Positions 16,330-27,136 of a DNA stretch of 64,000 nucleotides are shown here, one piece after another. The first letter of the stretch is position 1; each line of letters opens with the position of its first letter. A program made the position numbers and the translations under genes. The notes beneath the pieces were generated by a model that was not told the origin of the DNA, ran no database searches, and saw nothing but the letters and a program-made list of their open reading frames with translations. Origin of the DNA: Algoriphagus machipongonensis (GTDB lineage Bacteria; Bacteroidota; Bacteroidia; Cytophagales; Cyclobacteriaceae). Location of the stretch: assembly GCF_000166275.1 (NCBI RefSeq), contig NZ_CM001023.1, positions 3,413,001-3,477,000 of the forward strand. The letters run 5' to 3'.

Positions 16330-19262
16330 TTCTCTTTTGAAATTACATCCTTGATGCTTTTTAATAATTCTGCAGCATCAATCGGTTTGGCAACAAAACC
16401 GTCAAACCCGCATTGATCAATTTTCTCCATGATTTCCAATTTGGCTGCGGCAGTTAAGGCAATGACTGGTTTATCAGAAAACGACTTAATAGCTACCGTT
16501 GCATCAAAGCCATCCATTACTGGCATTTGGATATCCATCAGAATGCAGTCATAAGAATTGGATTTAGCTGCGGCTACTGCTTCCTCTCCATTCAACACAC
16601 GATCATATGTGTATCCCCATTTTTTGATGATTTTACCCAAAACCAATGCATTAACATCGTTATCCTCTGCCATCAGTAAGTGTAAAACTTTTGGAGCTAA
16701 GCTGACATTTTCAGCGGGAACCAAGGCATTGGTCTCATGCTCGGCAACATCAAATTCTAATTCAAAATAAAACTTACTTCCCTTTCCTACCTCAGACTCA
16801 AGCTGAATAGTTCCTCCCATTAATTGAAGTAGTTTTCTAGTAATTGAAAGCCCTAAACCTGTTCCACCATATTTAGTACTAAATGTTGGTCTTACCTGGT
16901 CAAAATCATTAAAAATCTTGTCTTGATTTTCCTTGGCAATACCTATCCCCGAATCTTTTACTTCAAAATAAACCTTCGCTTTCTCATTAGAAGATTCTTT
17001 CAGTTTTACTGTCACATCCACATCCCCTTCGTTGGTGAATTTTAAGGCATTTGTAATCAGGTTATTCAGTATTTGAGAAAGTCTGGTTTTATCTCCTTTC
17101 AACCAAATCTCAAGCCCTTCTGAAATATGTAAATTCAAATTGTTTTTACTATCCCCAGCATGAAAAGAAAGACCTTTGATTATTTGATTAATAAGATTTT
17201 GGAATTGGAAAGGTTCTTTTTCAATAGTCAATTTTCCAGCTTCAATTTTCTGGAAATCGAGTAAATCATTGATCATAATGATCAAATTATCAACCGCAAA
17301 GTTGATCGTGTTCAATGCTGACTCTTGTGAAGAATTAGTTTCCTCTTGCAGCAAAGAATAGACAGATCCTGAAATGGCATTGAGAGGTGTTCTGAGTTCA
17401 TGGCTTATCATGGATAAAAACTCAGACTTTATTTGACTTGCTTTTTCAGCGGTCATTCGAGCCTCATTCAGCTTATTTTCAAATTCCTTTTGCTCGCTTA
17501 TATCTGTCAGATACCCGTACCAAACCATGTCACCATTTGCCAGCAACTGCGGCCTTGCTGCACCTAAAACCCATCGGTATTCCTCAGAGTTCACTCCAGA
17601 CTTGACTCTAAATTGACATTGCCATGGCTCTTGCTTTTTAGAAGAAGCGACAGAACTCATGATTACTTTAGGCAAATCCATCGGGTGGACTTTGCTAATG
17701 GCAACCGAAATATCAGAAACCTCATCCATTTCTTCAGGGCTAATTCCCAACACGGAAGTGATTCCCTTAGAAAGGAAAGAGAAGTTCATCCTACCCTCAC
17801 TATCCAACACCATCTGATACAAACCTCCAGGCACCTGCTCTGTCAGGTTCATCAGAAAATCATTATTTTTTTCTAATGTCTTCTCCAGTTCAAGTTTTTC
17901 AGAAATATTCCTGAAACTTAATTGAATGTACCGTTGTCCATCTATGTTGGTTGATTTTACCGAAGTCTCTAAAAAGAACTGCTTTCCTTGCCCATTTAAT
18001 ATGTTGGAATGAGTCTTGAATATCTCCTCATCAGAGTTTTTTATCCAGTCTTTCCAAAGCTCTGAATGTTCAAAAAGACTACTTAATTCCTTTAAATGCT
18101 TTAACTCCTGAGTGGAATCCAGACCAAATAATAAATTGGTTTGCTCATTGGATAAAAATATTTCACCATCAGGAAAAACTACCATTGAAGGCTCAATTGA
18201 AACATTAAATAGCGTTTCTAATGCTTCAATTTTCTTGTTTTTCTTTTGGTTTGAGTAATCATCCCAAATGATTCCTGCATGAATTTTCTGCTGCTCTTCA
18301 AAGGGCAGAATTTTTACCTTCAAGAACTTTTCTTGAGCACCAGCCAATTGGATCTCGAACTCCTCCGATTCTCCTGCTTTACTCAAGGCGAGTTGGAAAG
18401 CTTTTTTCCATAGTTTTTTAAATTCCTCAAGTCCTGAGCTCAAAGATTCATTTGCAAAATCTATGGTTTTAATTCCTCCAAAAAACTGAGCTGCTACTGG
18501 GTTTAGAATTAGTTTTTCCTCTTCTGAATCATATTGCCATGTTCCGGATTTATTCTGATCAGGAGCTTCTATCATCAACTGCTCAACCTGCAATTCACGA
18601 TTTTTCTTCTCTGTTCTTTCGGTAATATCTCGGGCTATAATAAAAAATCTGTCCGGCGAAAACTGGACAGAACATTCTAATACTTTAAATCCACGTTTCT
18701 TTGTCTTGACCCTTACTTCAAAAAACACACTTGAATCCTTCAGACTATGGTTCCTCCATAAATCTCTTACTTTTCCTAAATCATCAGGATGTATATGGCT
18801 ACAAAGGCTATTATTCAACAATTCTCCAACCTCATAACCTAAAACGGGTTGTGCCGCTCCGTTTAAGTAGGTCAGATAATCATGTTGACCAATAGCAATA
18901 ATATCTAAACTAGATCTAAAAAATTGTTGAGACTCCTTTTTACTTGGTAAACCATGCGTCTTTACTTCTTTGCCTTTATAGAAAAGAAAATAATTGGTAC
19001 CACTTTCATGGGGAAGCTCAAGCTTGAAGTTAAAATCTTTTCCTTCGTGAGTTAATATCAATTCCTCTTTGAAAATATAGGCATTGATATCCAGTCCCAA
19101 TCCTGCTAAGGTTTTCTCCTTTAAAGATTCTCCAATTTGATTTTCGAATGACTCATTCCCATAAAAAATACTGTAGGGGTAGGTATCATCTGCAAGAAAC
19201 ACCATTTCTGATGATTCATATATGATTTTCTTAAAGGTGCTATTAATACCTCGTTCTTGCAT
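16317..19262 (-). CDS. PAS-domain hybrid histidine kinase / response regulator
   Basis: A 981-residue soluble sensor; no transmembrane helix is apparent. At least three PAS-like segments are visible: about 110-213 (GQHDYLTYLNGAAQPVLGYEVGELL, ending ARDITERTEKK), 345-455 (ending SFRNISEKLELE) and 465-590 (ending YLTDISEQKEFE). The HisKA phosphoacceptor H621 lies in SHELRTPLN. The ATPase domain has the N box NLITNALKF, G1 DSGIGIA and G2 GGTGLGL. A C-terminal receiver domain (about 855-977) carries phosphoacceptor D910 in LMDIQMPVMDG and the conserved AAA...AKP region. The signal is unknown. No DNA-binding partner is adjacent, so phosphotransfer must go elsewhere. The gene is convergent with the TPR lipoprotein. 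Confidence 0.95.
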   Translation of the reverse strand: MQERGINSTFKKIIYESSEMVFLADDTYPYSIFYGNESFENQIGESLKEKTLAGLGLDINAYIFKEELILTHEGKDFNFKLELPHESGTNYFLFYKGKEVKTHGLPSKKESQQFFRSSLDIIAIGQHDYLTYLNGAAQPVLGYEVGELLNNSLCSHIHPDDLGKVRDLWRNHSLKDSSVFFEVRVKTKKRGFKVLECSVQFSPDRFFIIARDITERTEKKNRELQVEQLMIEAPDQNKSGTWQYDSEEEKLILNPVAAQFFGGIKTIDFANESLSSGLEEFKKLWKKAFQLALSKAGESEEFEIQLAGAQEKFLKVKILPFEEQQKIHAGIIWDDYSNQKKNKKIEALETLFNVSIEPSMVVFPDGEIFLSNEQTNLLFGLDSTQELKHLKELSSLFEHSELWKDWIKNSDEEIFKTHSNILNGQGKQFFLETSVKSTNIDGQRYIQLSFRNISEKLELEKTLEKNNDFLMNLTEQVPGGLYQMVLDSEGRMNFSFLSKGITSVLGISPEEMDEVSDISVAISKVHPMDLPKVIMSSVASSKKQEPWQCQFRVKSGVNSEEYRWVLGAARPQLLANGDMVWYGYLTDISEQKEFENKLNEARMTAEKASQIKSEFLSMISHELRTPLNAISGSVYSLLQEETNSSQESALNTINFAVDNLIIMINDLLDFQKIEAGKLTIEKEPFQFQNLINQIIKGLSFHAGDSKNNLNLHISEGLEIWLKGDKTRLSQILNNLITNALKFTNEGDVDVTVKLKESSNEKAKVYFEVKDSGIGIAKENQDKIFNDFDQVRPTFSTKYGGTGLGLSITRKLLQLMGGTIQLESEVGKGSKFYFELEFDVAEHETNALVPAENVSLAPKVLHLLMAEDNDVNALVLGKIIKKWGYTYDRVLNGEEAVAAAKSNSYDCILMDIQMPVMDGFDATVAIKSFSDKPVIALTAAAKLEIMEKIDQCGFDGFVAKPIDAAELLKSIKDVISKENYKP

Positions 19263-19453
19263 TTGAATTTGAAAAACCTATAGGGCGGATAAGTTGATAC
19301 AATGGATTGGCTTATTGTACCAATACACTCGTAAACATACATTAATTTGTATTTCATATCAAATATTTTGACTTATAAATACATTTTTCTGTATAAAAAA
19401 TACATGAAAGGTATGTTTGGTTTTTAATTCCAAGCCCAAAATGCAAGGAGCAT

Positions 19454-19488
19454 AAAAAAAGCCGTGATAATTTCTTATCACGGCTTTT
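19454..19488 (-). terminator. Terminator after aconitase
   Basis: A perfect 14-bp stem (aaaagccgtgataa with ttatcacggctttt) with a 4-nt loop. On the minus strand it is followed by seven T, placing it about 20 bp after the aconitase stop. It would also block weak read-through from the + side. Confidence 0.93.
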
Positions 19489-19507
19489 CAAATTTAAATT
19501 CTTACAA

Positions 19508-21769
19508 TTATGCTTTTGCTTTAATAAGGTTCAATGCGGAACCCGCTTTAAACCAATCAATTTGTGCTGCATTGTAAGTATGATTTGCAACGATTATATC
19601 TTTCGAACCGTCAGCATGAACAAACTCAAGGGTAAGAGGTTTTTCTGGAGCAAATTGCTCTAGGTCTAGGAAGTTGATTGTATCATCCTCCTGGATTTTA
19701 TCATAATCAGCCTCATTATCAAAAGTCAATCCAAGCATACCTTGCTTCTTCAGGTTTGTTTCATGAATTCTGGCAAAGGATTTTACTAACACCGCTTTCA
19801 CACCAAGATGCCTTGGCTCCATAGCAGCATGCTCTCTAGAAGAACCTTCTCCATAGTTATGATCTCCAACCACAATAGTAGGAATACCAGCAGCTTTATA
19901 GGCTCTCTGAGTAGCTGGAACTGGTCCATACTCACCAGTTAGTTGACTTTTCACTGAGTTTGTAGCGTCATTAAATGCATTAACCGCACCAATTAGGCAA
20001 TTGTCAGAAATATTGTCCAAATGTCCCCTAAACCTTAACCATGGACCTGCCATAGAAATGTGGTCCGTAGTACATTTCCCAAATGCTTTGATCAAAAGTT
20101 TAGCACCTGAAATGTTCTTTCCATCCCAAGGAGCAAACGGATCTAGCAGCTGAAGTCTTTTAGAATCTGGCTTAACTTTAACTTCCACATTACTTCCATC
20201 TTCTGCTGGAGCTTGGTATCCGTTATCCTCTACCGCAAATCCTTTTTCTGGAAGTTCATCTCCTTTAGGAGGATCTAATTTCACTTCAACCCCATCTTCA
20301 TTGATCAATTTATCAGTTATTGGGTTGAAACCTAAATCACCTGAGATGGCGATAGCAGCTACCATTTCTGGAGAAGTTACAAATGCGTGAGTGTTTGGAT
20401 TTCCATCCGCTCTTTTCGAGAAGTTTCTATTGAAAGAGTGAACAATGGTGTTCTTCTCTTTTTTATCTGCACCAGCTCTTGCCCACTGACCAATACATGG
20501 TCCACAAGCATTGGTAAAGATAGTAGCATCCAAATCAGTAAAGATTTTAAGCAAACCATCTCTGTCTGCTGTAAACCTTACTTGCTCAGAACCTGGGTTA
20601 ATCCCAAACTCTGCTTTGGTTTTCAATTTTTTATCTACAGCCTGTTTTGCAATAGATGAAGCTCTTGATAAATCCTCATAAGATGAGTTAGTACAAGAAC
20701 CGATTAGTCCCCATTCTACTTTTGTTGGCCATCCATTTTTCTCTGCTTCAGCTCTTACTTGAGATACTGGAGTTGCTTTATCTGGTGTAAATGGACCATT
20801 AACGTGTGGTTCTAAAGTATCAAGATCAATCTCGATTACTTGATCAAAGTATTGCTCAGGATTCGAGTAAACCTCGCTATCACCTGTTAAGTGTTCTTTT
20901 ACTCCATTAGCCAATTCAGCTACATCCGCTCTATCAGTCGCTTTCAAATAGCGCTCCATTGACTCATCATAACCAAATGTTGAGGTGGTAGCACCAATTT
21001 CAGCGCCCATATTACAGATAGTACCTTTACCAGTCGCTGAAAGAGATTTAGCACCGTCTCCGAAATATTCAACGATACAACCAGTACCTCCTTTAACAGT
21101 AAGAATACCGGCTACTTTAAGGATAACGTCTTTAGCAGAAGTCCAACCGTTCATTTTACCAGTCAACTTCACTCCAATAAGTTTTGGGAATTTAAGTTCC
21201 CATGCCATTCCTGCCATCACATCTACAGCATCAGCACCACCAACACCGATAGCTACCATTCCGAGACCACCAGCATTCACGGTATGAGAATCTGTTCCGA
21301 TCATCATACCTCCTGGGAAGGCATAGTTTTCTAATACTACTTGGTGAATAATACCTGCACCTGGCTTCCAGAAACCAATTCCATACTTGTTGGAAACTGA
21401 CTCCAAAAAGTTAAAAACCTCCCCACTGGCAGTAAGTGAACTACTTAAATCTGCTTTAGCACCATTTTGTGCCAAGATCAAGTGATCACAGTGCGCTGTG
21501 GAAGGAACTGCTACCTTATCTTTTCCAGCTTGCATAAACTGTAAAAGTGCCATTTGAGCAGTTGCATCTTGCATGGCAACTCTATCTGGAGCAAAATCCA
21601 CATATGATTTCCCTCTCTCAAAGCTTTCTGTAGCATCTCCATCCCAAAGGTGAGCGTAAAGTATTTTCTCTGCTAAAGTAAGTGGTTTTCCTACCACCTT
21701 CCTGGCAGCTGCTATACGCTCAGGATACTTCGCATACACTGCCTTGATCATTTCTATATCAAATGCCAT
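19508..21769 (-). CDS. acnA: Aconitate hydratase
   Basis: The enzyme isomerises citrate to isocitrate through cis-aconitate in the TCA cycle, using a [4Fe-4S] cluster. It has 753 residues, the length of mitochondrial-type aconitases. Cluster cysteines are in [11 protein letters not shown] and in [10 protein letters not shown]. Substrate-binding segments are [21 protein letters not shown] and, in the swivel domain, [15 protein letters not shown]. The start at 21769 begins [19 protein letters not shown], typical of this subfamily. The symbol acnA is used in the general sense of a non-AcnB aconitase. The gene is flanked by its own promoter candidate and terminator, so it is likely monocistronic. 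Confidence 0.96.
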   Translation of the reverse strand: MAFDIEMIKAVYAKYPERIAAARKVVGKPLTLAEKILYAHLWDGDATESFERGKSYVDFAPDRVAMQDATAQMALLQFMQAGKDKVAVPSTAHCDHLILAQNGAKADLSSSLTASGEVFNFLESVSNKYGIGFWKPGAGIIHQVVLENYAFPGGMMIGTDSHTVNAGGLGMVAIGVGGADAVDVMAGMAWELKFPKLIGVKLTGKMNGWTSAKDVILKVAGILTVKGGTGCIVEYFGDGAKSLSATGKGTICNMGAEIGATTSTFGYDESMERYLKATDRADVAELANGVKEHLTGDSEVYSNPEQYFDQVIEIDLDTLEPHVNGPFTPDKATPVSQVRAEAEKNGWPTKVEWGLIGSCTNSSYEDLSRASSIAKQAVDKKLKTKAEFGINPGSEQVRFTADRDGLLKIFTDLDATIFTNACGPCIGQWARAGADKKEKNTIVHSFNRNFSKRADGNPNTHAFVTSPEMVAAIAISGDLGFNPITDKLINEDGVEVKLDPPKGDELPEKGFAVEDNGYQAPAEDGSNVEVKVKPDSKRLQLLDPFAPWDGKNISGAKLLIKAFGKCTTDHISMAGPWLRFRGHLDNISDNCLIGAVNAFNDATNSVKSQLTGEYGPVPATQRAYKAAGIPTIVVGDHNYGEGSSREHAAMEPRHLGVKAVLVKSFARIHETNLKKQGMLGLTFDNEADYDKIQEDDTINFLDLEQFAPEKPLTLEFVHADGSKDIIVANHTYNAAQIDWFKAGSALNLIKAKA

Positions 21770-21818
21770 TTATAAAGGATATTTTATGTTGTATTAAAAG
21801 GTTCTGTTTTGTCGAAGG

Positions 21819-21826
21819 CAAATATA
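21819..21826 (-). promoter_or_regulatory. Candidate -7 promoter box for aconitase
   Basis: On the minus strand the bases read TATATTTG, an exact match to the Bacteroidota -7 consensus TAnnTTTG, 50 bp upstream of the aconitase start. No clear TTTG -33 element lies at the usual 17-23 bp spacing, so confidence is moderate. Confidence 0.42.
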
Positions 21827-21916
21827 GAAATATAGCCCAATAATCGGTAGCCACAGACAACCTGTAAACTAGGGTTTATCCTAATTTAAAACCATTTTAA
21901 GCGCGCGCCACCAATT

Positions 21917-23224
21917 TTAAGCTAAAAAATAAACAACCATGCCTAAATAAATACCTCCAATCAGACATAAACCCAGGCAGTACTTGAATAAATCTTTCGC
22001 TTTCACCCCCGTAATAGTTATTAACGGTAATGCCCAAAATGGTTGTAATAAATTACTTATTTGATCGCCATAGGAAAAGACTAAAACCATTTTTCCAATA
22101 GACATTCCCATCGCTTTTGCAGAATCCAGAATAATGGGCCCCTGCACGGCAAATTGTCCTCCCCCTGAAGGAATAATCAAATTAACAGCAGCTGCGGAAA
22201 CATACGAAATTAGCGGCAAGGTACTTTGACTGGCGTTGGAAACTAAACCTGAAGAAAATTCTTCTAGTAGTCCTGAATGAGTCATCAGTCCTAAAATACC
22301 TGCATAAAATGGGAATTGAATAAAAATATCAATTGAGGATTTTATCCCTGAACCTATTGCTTTTTTGAACTGCCCCATCGATTGATAGGCTATTAAAGTC
22401 AAGCCAAAAAGAAGAAAATTGATTGTATTGATATTGACTGAGGCAAGTTCTGGAACTGAACCAAATACAAAATTAAAGAAGGCAATTAGCACCATCGCAA
22501 AGCCTATGATAAAAGCGAAGTAACTTCTTTTTCCTGGAAGAATGGCTTTGAGAGGTTTTGCATCAATTTCAATTTTAGCGGATTTTTCGCTATTGGAAAA
22601 GACCAATAAGGATAAGGCAAAAACAAATACCAAACCTATCGAAACCCAAAAATTAGAAATACTCCCAATTGTCTCTGAAATCGGGATCACCCCTATTTTA
22701 CCCTCCAAAAAATGACCTTTTTCAGCCACTTTCAATGGCGCAGAACCTGAAAGCCCTCCATGCCAAACGGCCATTCCCAAATATCCTGCCGCGGCTAAAA
22801 GTGCTGGATTTGGATTATATCCTTTTTCTTTGGCCGCAACATATACAAACCTAGCTAACAAGGCCCCAATAACAAGTCCAAAACCCCAGTTTAATAATCC
22901 TCCAACCATAGCAATTATGCCGGTCATCAATACTCCTTGAGTCTTATTTTTTGGGATATGGGCGATCCTTTTTAAAAATAAATGTACGGGCTGAAAAACA
23001 GCTAAGGCATACCCAAAGACTAAAATCATTATCATTTGAAGCGTAAAAGTCAATAGGCTGAAAAATCCCTGTTGCCAATACCCTAATGATATCAATGTTC
23101 TTTTTCCAAATGAAACTTCTTCCTTGATCCCAAAAATAATCACCATCAAAAAACATAGTACTGTAAGTCCTATGACCAGAGCAAATGGAGATGGGAAAAA
23201 TTGCTTTCGAGAACGTTGAATCAA
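21917..23224 (-). CDS. Short-chain fatty acid transporter, AtoE family
   Basis: A 435-residue inner-membrane permease with about 10-12 hydrophobic helices. The family signature IIPSGGGQFAVQGPI is near the C-terminus, and GGLLNWGFGLVIGALLAR plus AAAGYLGMAVWHGGLSGSAPL are typical of AtoE/TIGR00366 proteins. E. coli AtoE imports short-chain fatty acids, but no fatty-acid degradation genes are adjacent here, so substrate is uncertain. The best start is TTG at 23222-23224: the frame has a stop six codons upstream and the next Met is at residue 27, inside the first helix. It is transcribed in the same direction as aconitase but separated by about 147 bp. Confidence 0.85.
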   Translation of the reverse strand: MIQRSRKQFFPSPFALVIGLTVLCFLMVIIFGIKEEVSFGKRTLISLGYWQQGFFSLLTFTLQMIMILVFGYALAVFQPVHLFLKRIAHIPKNKTQGVLMTGIIAMVGGLLNWGFGLVIGALLARFVYVAAKEKGYNPNPALLAAAGYLGMAVWHGGLSGSAPLKVAEKGHFLEGKIGVIPISETIGSISNFWVSIGLVFVFALSLLVFSNSEKSAKIEIDAKPLKAILPGKRSYFAFIIGFAMVLIAFFNFVFGSVPELASVNINTINFLLFGLTLIAYQSMGQFKKAIGSGIKSSIDIFIQFPFYAGILGLMTHSGLLEEFSSGLVSNASQSTLPLISYVSAAAVNLIIPSGGGQFAVQGPIILDSAKAMGMSIGKMVLVFSYGDQISNLLQPFWALPLITITGVKAKDLFKYCLGLCLIGGIYLGMVVYFLA

Positions 23225-23329
23225 TTTTACAATTACTTTTTAAGTATAAATTTTAGACCTAATATTATCTTTTAAACCTTACTTCACAACTCAAGTAAGC
23301 CCTTGAGCCCCCCTTTTAGTTTGACTTAA

Positions 23330-25084
23330 ATGGAACTAATTTATAATCCTTTTTCTGTAAGTCTTTTAATATCAGGAGCCTTAGTCGCTGCACTTTCGGC
23401 TTTTATTGCAGTAAAACTTGGCAGTTCAACGAGATGGATCGCATTAACCATGCTTTCTGCTTCAATCTGGGGCTTTTTCTATGGATTTGAATTAGCAAGT
23501 ACTTCAAAAGAAGCAATGCTTTTTTACGTCAAACTAGAATATTTGGGCGTATTAACCACCCCCACATTTTGGTTAATATTCTGTATTAAATATACAGGAT
23601 TGAAGCCCAAATATTCTGCATTGACTTACTTTTTTGTAGGGATCATTCCGCTGATTTCTTACCTAATTTTGATGACCAATGAACTACATCATCTTCACTA
23701 TGCTAGTACAAGTGTAAATCTAAATGGCCCATTTCCTTTATTAGATATAAAAATTGGGCCTTGGTACATAGTCAATATTATTTACTCGTATTCTGCATTT
23801 CTGATAGGTCTGATCATCTTATGGAGCAGATTCCGAAATTCAGATCCGCTTTATAAAACACAAACTAAGTTGATTTTTGCTGCCGGGGTATTCCCTATCC
23901 TTATCAACTTATTATATCAATTGGGGCTTTTTAGAATTTATGCAGAAATAGATAGTACCCCTTTCGCCTTTCTGTTTACTTATTTGATTCTAGGCTTTGC
24001 CATCATCAGATTTAGCTTGTTTAGCATTATCCCCATAGCAAAAGAAAAAATAATAGCCGTGATCACAAGAGGAGTCCTGGTGATAGACTCTAAATTGAAT
24101 ATCATTGACTACAATCCTGCGGCAAAGGATTATTTTGAAAAACCTCAAATCATAAAATCCGGAAATAACCTGAATAAAATATTTGAGAATTTCCAGCCTA
24201 TTCTCGATTTGGTAAATTCCAATAGGCATCAAACAATGGAAGTACCTGATACTATTCATGGTGAAAGAAAAATTGTAAGAATAGAGTCCATTCCAATTTT
24301 AGACAAAAAATCCTCACTTTCAGGAACTTTACTCTTATTTGAAGATATCAGTGAAGAAGTAATAACTAAAGAAACACTTCAAACTCAAGCCAAGGATTTA
24401 CAGCAGTTAAATGACTTAAAAGACAAGTATTTTAGCATAATTTCCCATGATCTGAAGAGCCCTATTTTCGGAATAAGAGAGCTATTACACTTAACCCAAA
24501 GTGGTGATGTTTCTCAAGAAGAATTTATGGAAATGCTGCCAGAAGTGACACAGAACATCGAAAATATTGCCAGTCTCTTGGAAAATTTATTGGCCTGGAC
24601 AAGCACTCAAATTAAAGGTGAGCACATCCAGATAAGTGAGTTCAATCTTTTTAAGGTTTTAGAGGAACAAGCCGATTTGGTAGACAGAATAGCACAAGGA
24701 AAAGGTATTAATATAGAGTTGGCCGATGAGAGGAATGTCTTAGTAAAGGCTGATCAGAATATGATCGAATTGGTGTTGAGAAACATCCTCAGCAATGCTG
24801 TTAAATTTTCACATCGAAATAGCAAGATTAATATCTCTGTTTCAGAAAGTGGGGAGTTTGAAAAAGTCTGTATTGAAGATTTTGGAACAGGTATTTCAGA
24901 AGAAAATCTGAAGAAACTGAGGCAGGGCATTTCATTTTCTACCAAAGGAAGACAAAATGAATCTGGCACTGGCTTAGGTATTCTTTTGGTAAATGAATAC
25001 ATCCAAAAAAACAATGGTCACATTGAGATCAACTCAGAACTTGGAAAGGGTACAAAATTTTGTATTTATATCCCTAAAGCTTAG
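23330..25084 (+). CDS. Sensor histidine kinase with 7TM-type N-terminal domain
   Basis: A 584-residue membrane sensor. Residues 1-235 hold seven hydrophobic helices matching the histidine-kinase N-terminal 7TM pattern, with the GPWYIVNIIYSYSAFLIG helix late in the domain. A PAS-like domain follows (about 240-345; VITRGVLVIDSKLNIIDYNPAAKDYF). The HisKA domain has H373 in SIISHDLKSP; the ATPase domain has NILSNAVKFS, EDFGTGIS and GTGLGILLV. No response regulator is adjacent (orphan kinase). The gene is divergent from the AtoE permease, with about 105 bp between starts, and tail-to-tail with acyl-CoA reductase. Ligand unknown. Confidence 0.92.
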   Translation: MELIYNPFSVSLLISGALVAALSAFIAVKLGSSTRWIALTMLSASIWGFFYGFELASTSKEAMLFYVKLEYLGVLTTPTFWLIFCIKYTGLKPKYSALTYFFVGIIPLISYLILMTNELHHLHYASTSVNLNGPFPLLDIKIGPWYIVNIIYSYSAFLIGLIILWSRFRNSDPLYKTQTKLIFAAGVFPILINLLYQLGLFRIYAEIDSTPFAFLFTYLILGFAIIRFSLFSIIPIAKEKIIAVITRGVLVIDSKLNIIDYNPAAKDYFEKPQIIKSGNNLNKIFENFQPILDLVNSNRHQTMEVPDTIHGERKIVRIESIPILDKKSSLSGTLLLFEDISEEVITKETLQTQAKDLQQLNDLKDKYFSIISHDLKSPIFGIRELLHLTQSGDVSQEEFMEMLPEVTQNIENIASLLENLLAWTSTQIKGEHIQISEFNLFKVLEEQADLVDRIAQGKGINIELADERNVLVKADQNMIELVLRNILSNAVKFSHRNSKINISVSESGEFEKVCIEDFGTGISEENLKKLRQGISFSTKGRQNESGTGLGILLVNEYIQKNNGHIEINSELGKGTKFCIYIPKA

Positions 25085-25092
25085 CCCCTTCT

Positions 25093-26109
25093 CTAGTTTA
25101 AGCCTTGTAAAAACTCCAAAGTATCTACTTGATCTGCATAATCCCAAGGCTCAGGCTCCTGTGCATTCCCGAATGGAATGGCTCCTTCCCAATAATCCGG
25201 ATTTGCCACAACACATTGAATTTTACTCTGGATGCCGTCCATTTTTTTAGATAAAGCTTCTTTTGACTGGTATGTTTCAAAATAAAGCACCGAAATAGGC
25301 GAAACTAATTCTTCTGATTCTTTCACCAGTAAAAACCCATTATCCAGGTGCTTGTCACCATTAACTAAGTATATGGATTTATTGTATTCGTAATTGTTAT
25401 GGTACTTATGGTGATTAGAAATAGGAGAATAAACTTCCAATGCTGGAAGTAAATTCTGAAGCTGCTCCTCCGATTGGATAAATACTTTTGACACGTTTCT
25501 GCAGCCCAAGCCAAAGTATTTGAAAATATCTTTCCCTAAAGCCTCAAGTTCCTCTTTACTTTCTTCTCCTGACAAAACTGCCACTGAGGTTCTATTTTGC
25601 CTTATTACACTTGGGTATTTACCAAAATAATAATTGAAGTATCTAGCCGAATTATCACTTCCAGTGGCTATATAAGCATCTTTCCCTTTGAGCATTTCTT
25701 CCACTGAGATTAACTCTTCAAAGGAAGGTTCAATTTTTATTAGCTCTTGTATCAACCAATTCATCAAAATTGTATCGGAGGAACTTAATTTGACACATGC
25801 TTTATTCCCGCTGATTAATACAGTCATCAGATCATGAAAACCTACCATCGGAATATTACCGGCCATCATGATCCCCACAGATTTGGGGTCGGCAGGCTCA
25901 TCAATTTTATATTTAGACAACCATTGATCCAATTTGTCTTCATGTAAGAAATTGACAATCCCTGAAAATGCTGAGGCAATGGATTCTTCGGTAAACCAAC
26001 TATTCCCGTTTTGAGCTCTCCAGTTAAGTTCCTCACGAGTTTCCTCGTCCATGGATTGAATATTCAAACCAAGATTTACAAATGCCTTTTTTCTAATTTT
26101 TAAATCCAT
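25093..26109 (-). CDS. Acyl-CoA reductase (LuxC-related)
   Basis: A 338-residue cytoplasmic protein of the aldehyde-dehydrogenase-like LuxC/acyl-CoA reductase family. Visible features are the nucleotide-binding region SVGIMMAGNIPMVGFHDLM (about 78-96), KACVKLSSSD, and FGLGCRNVSKVFI with the likely acyl-accepting Cys. Typical luminescence LuxC proteins are about 480 residues; this is the short form found in Bacteroidota. No luciferase, thioesterase or synthetase gene is nearby, so light production is not implied; reduction of an acyl thioester to an aldehyde is the family-based expectation. It is divergent from a ferredoxin gene with facing promoter candidates in 137 bp. Confidence 0.83.
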   Translation of the reverse strand: MDLKIRKKAFVNLGLNIQSMDEETREELNWRAQNGNSWFTEESIASAFSGIVNFLHEDKLDQWLSKYKIDEPADPKSVGIMMAGNIPMVGFHDLMTVLISGNKACVKLSSSDTILMNWLIQELIKIEPSFEELISVEEMLKGKDAYIATGSDNSARYFNYYFGKYPSVIRQNRTSVAVLSGEESKEELEALGKDIFKYFGLGCRNVSKVFIQSEEQLQNLLPALEVYSPISNHHKYHNNYEYNKSIYLVNGDKHLDNGFLLVKESEELVSPISVLYFETYQSKEALSKKMDGIQSKIQCVVANPDYWEGAIPFGNAQEPEPWDYADQVDTLEFLQGLN

Positions 26110-26127
26110 GAGTCAATTTTAGAGCTG

Positions 26128-26135
26128 CAAATTTA
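26128..26135 (-). promoter_or_regulatory. Candidate -7 box for acyl-CoA reductase
   Basis: The minus strand reads TAAATTTG, an exact TAnnTTTG match, 19 bp before the acyl-CoA reductase ATG. This implies a very short leader. No good -33 TTTG is visible. Confidence 0.38.
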
Positions 26136-26196
26136 TCTATTTTGGCAGGAAGGATCAGAAAAGATTGGATTAAATTACCTTGCTATTCAAATTTTT

Positions 26197-26228
26197 ATTG
26201 CCTGTTGTCTCAAGGCTTGTTACTTTTG
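26197..26228 (+). promoter_or_regulatory. Promoter for ferredoxin gene
   Basis: A perfect -7 box TACTTTTG lies at 26221-26228, with ATTG (3 of 4 to TTTG) at 26197-26200 as -33 element, 20 bp spacing. It sits just upstream of the ferredoxin ATG at 26247, leaving a leader of roughly 12 nt. Confidence 0.55.
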
Positions 26229-26243
26229 AATTTAAATAATTGA

Positions 26244-26594
<351 letters not shown>

Positions 26595-26688
26595 ACCTGC
26601 AATTGGACTTTGATTCAAATATTTTCTGAATTTTAGGCTTCTTTTACATCAAAAATTGATGGATTTTGCCAAAAAAATGGTTGATAGC

Positions 26689-26721
26689 TTTGAATTCTAG
26701 AAAGGTTTTACCTTATCTTGG
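26689..26721 (+). promoter_or_regulatory. Candidate promoter for DUF3276 gene
   Basis: TTTG at 26689-26692 and TATCTTGG (near TAnnTTTG) at 26714-26721 are spaced 21 bp. A start of transcription near 26728 gives an A-rich leader ending at the GTG at 26765. This supports GTG 26765 over the upstream TTG as translation start. Confidence 0.35.
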
Positions 26722-26764
26722 GTCGTATATTATTAAAAACAAAAAAATATTAAAGACAAAAACA

Positions 26765-27088
26765 GTGGAAGATAACAGAGGTTATGATAGGGAAGAGATC
26801 TTTTCGAAAAAAGTAAAAGCAGGTAAGAGAACCTATTTTTTCGATGTTAAATCAACCCGTGCCAACGATTATTATTTAACAATTACAGAAAGTAAAAGAA
26901 AAGCTAACGGCGATTCTTTCACTTATGAGAAGCATAAAATTTTCCTTTACAAGGAGGACTTCTTCAAATTTGCAGAGGCATTGAACGAATCTGTAGATTA
27001 TGTGAAAACAGAATTATTACCTGATGTTGATTTTGATCAATACGAGCAGGAGGAAGAAGAATCTTCCAGCGAATTGAAATGGGAATAG
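26765..27088 (+). CDS. DUF3276 (PUR-alpha-like) protein
   Basis: From GTG 26765 the product has 107 residues. The core VKAGKRTYFFDVKSTRANDYYLTITESKRK, then HKIFLYKEDFFKFAEAL, is the strongly conserved DUF3276 signature; the fold is related to PUR-alpha/Whirly-like single-stranded nucleic-acid binding proteins (Borrelia BpuR is a relative). It ends with an acidic tail (EQEEEESSSE). An in-frame TTG at 26666 would give 140 residues, but the extra N-terminus looks non-coding and a promoter-like element lies inside it. Nucleic-acid binding is a family inference; the biological role in Bacteroidota is not established. Confidence 0.83.
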   Translation: MEDNRGYDREEIFSKKVKAGKRTYFFDVKSTRANDYYLTITESKRKANGDSFTYEKHKIFLYKEDFFKFAEALNESVDYVKTELLPDVDFDQYEQEEEESSSELKWE

Positions 27089-27136
27089 AATCTGATTCGT
27101 AAATTTTATTTTCGAAAGACAGAAATAGTATATTAG

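Noticed and set aside
20985..21287. Open frame on the + strand inside aconitase
   Set aside because: It lies entirely within a conserved enzyme and reads as low-complexity Pro/Ala/Ile sequence with no start context.
25093..26109. Bioluminescence (lux) locus
   Set aside because: Only a short LuxC-family reductase is present; there are no luxAB, luxD or luxE genes.
26666..26764. N-terminal extension of the DUF3276 protein from TTG
   Set aside because: The family core starts after it, a promoter-like element lies within it, and GTG 26765 gives a typical-length protein.
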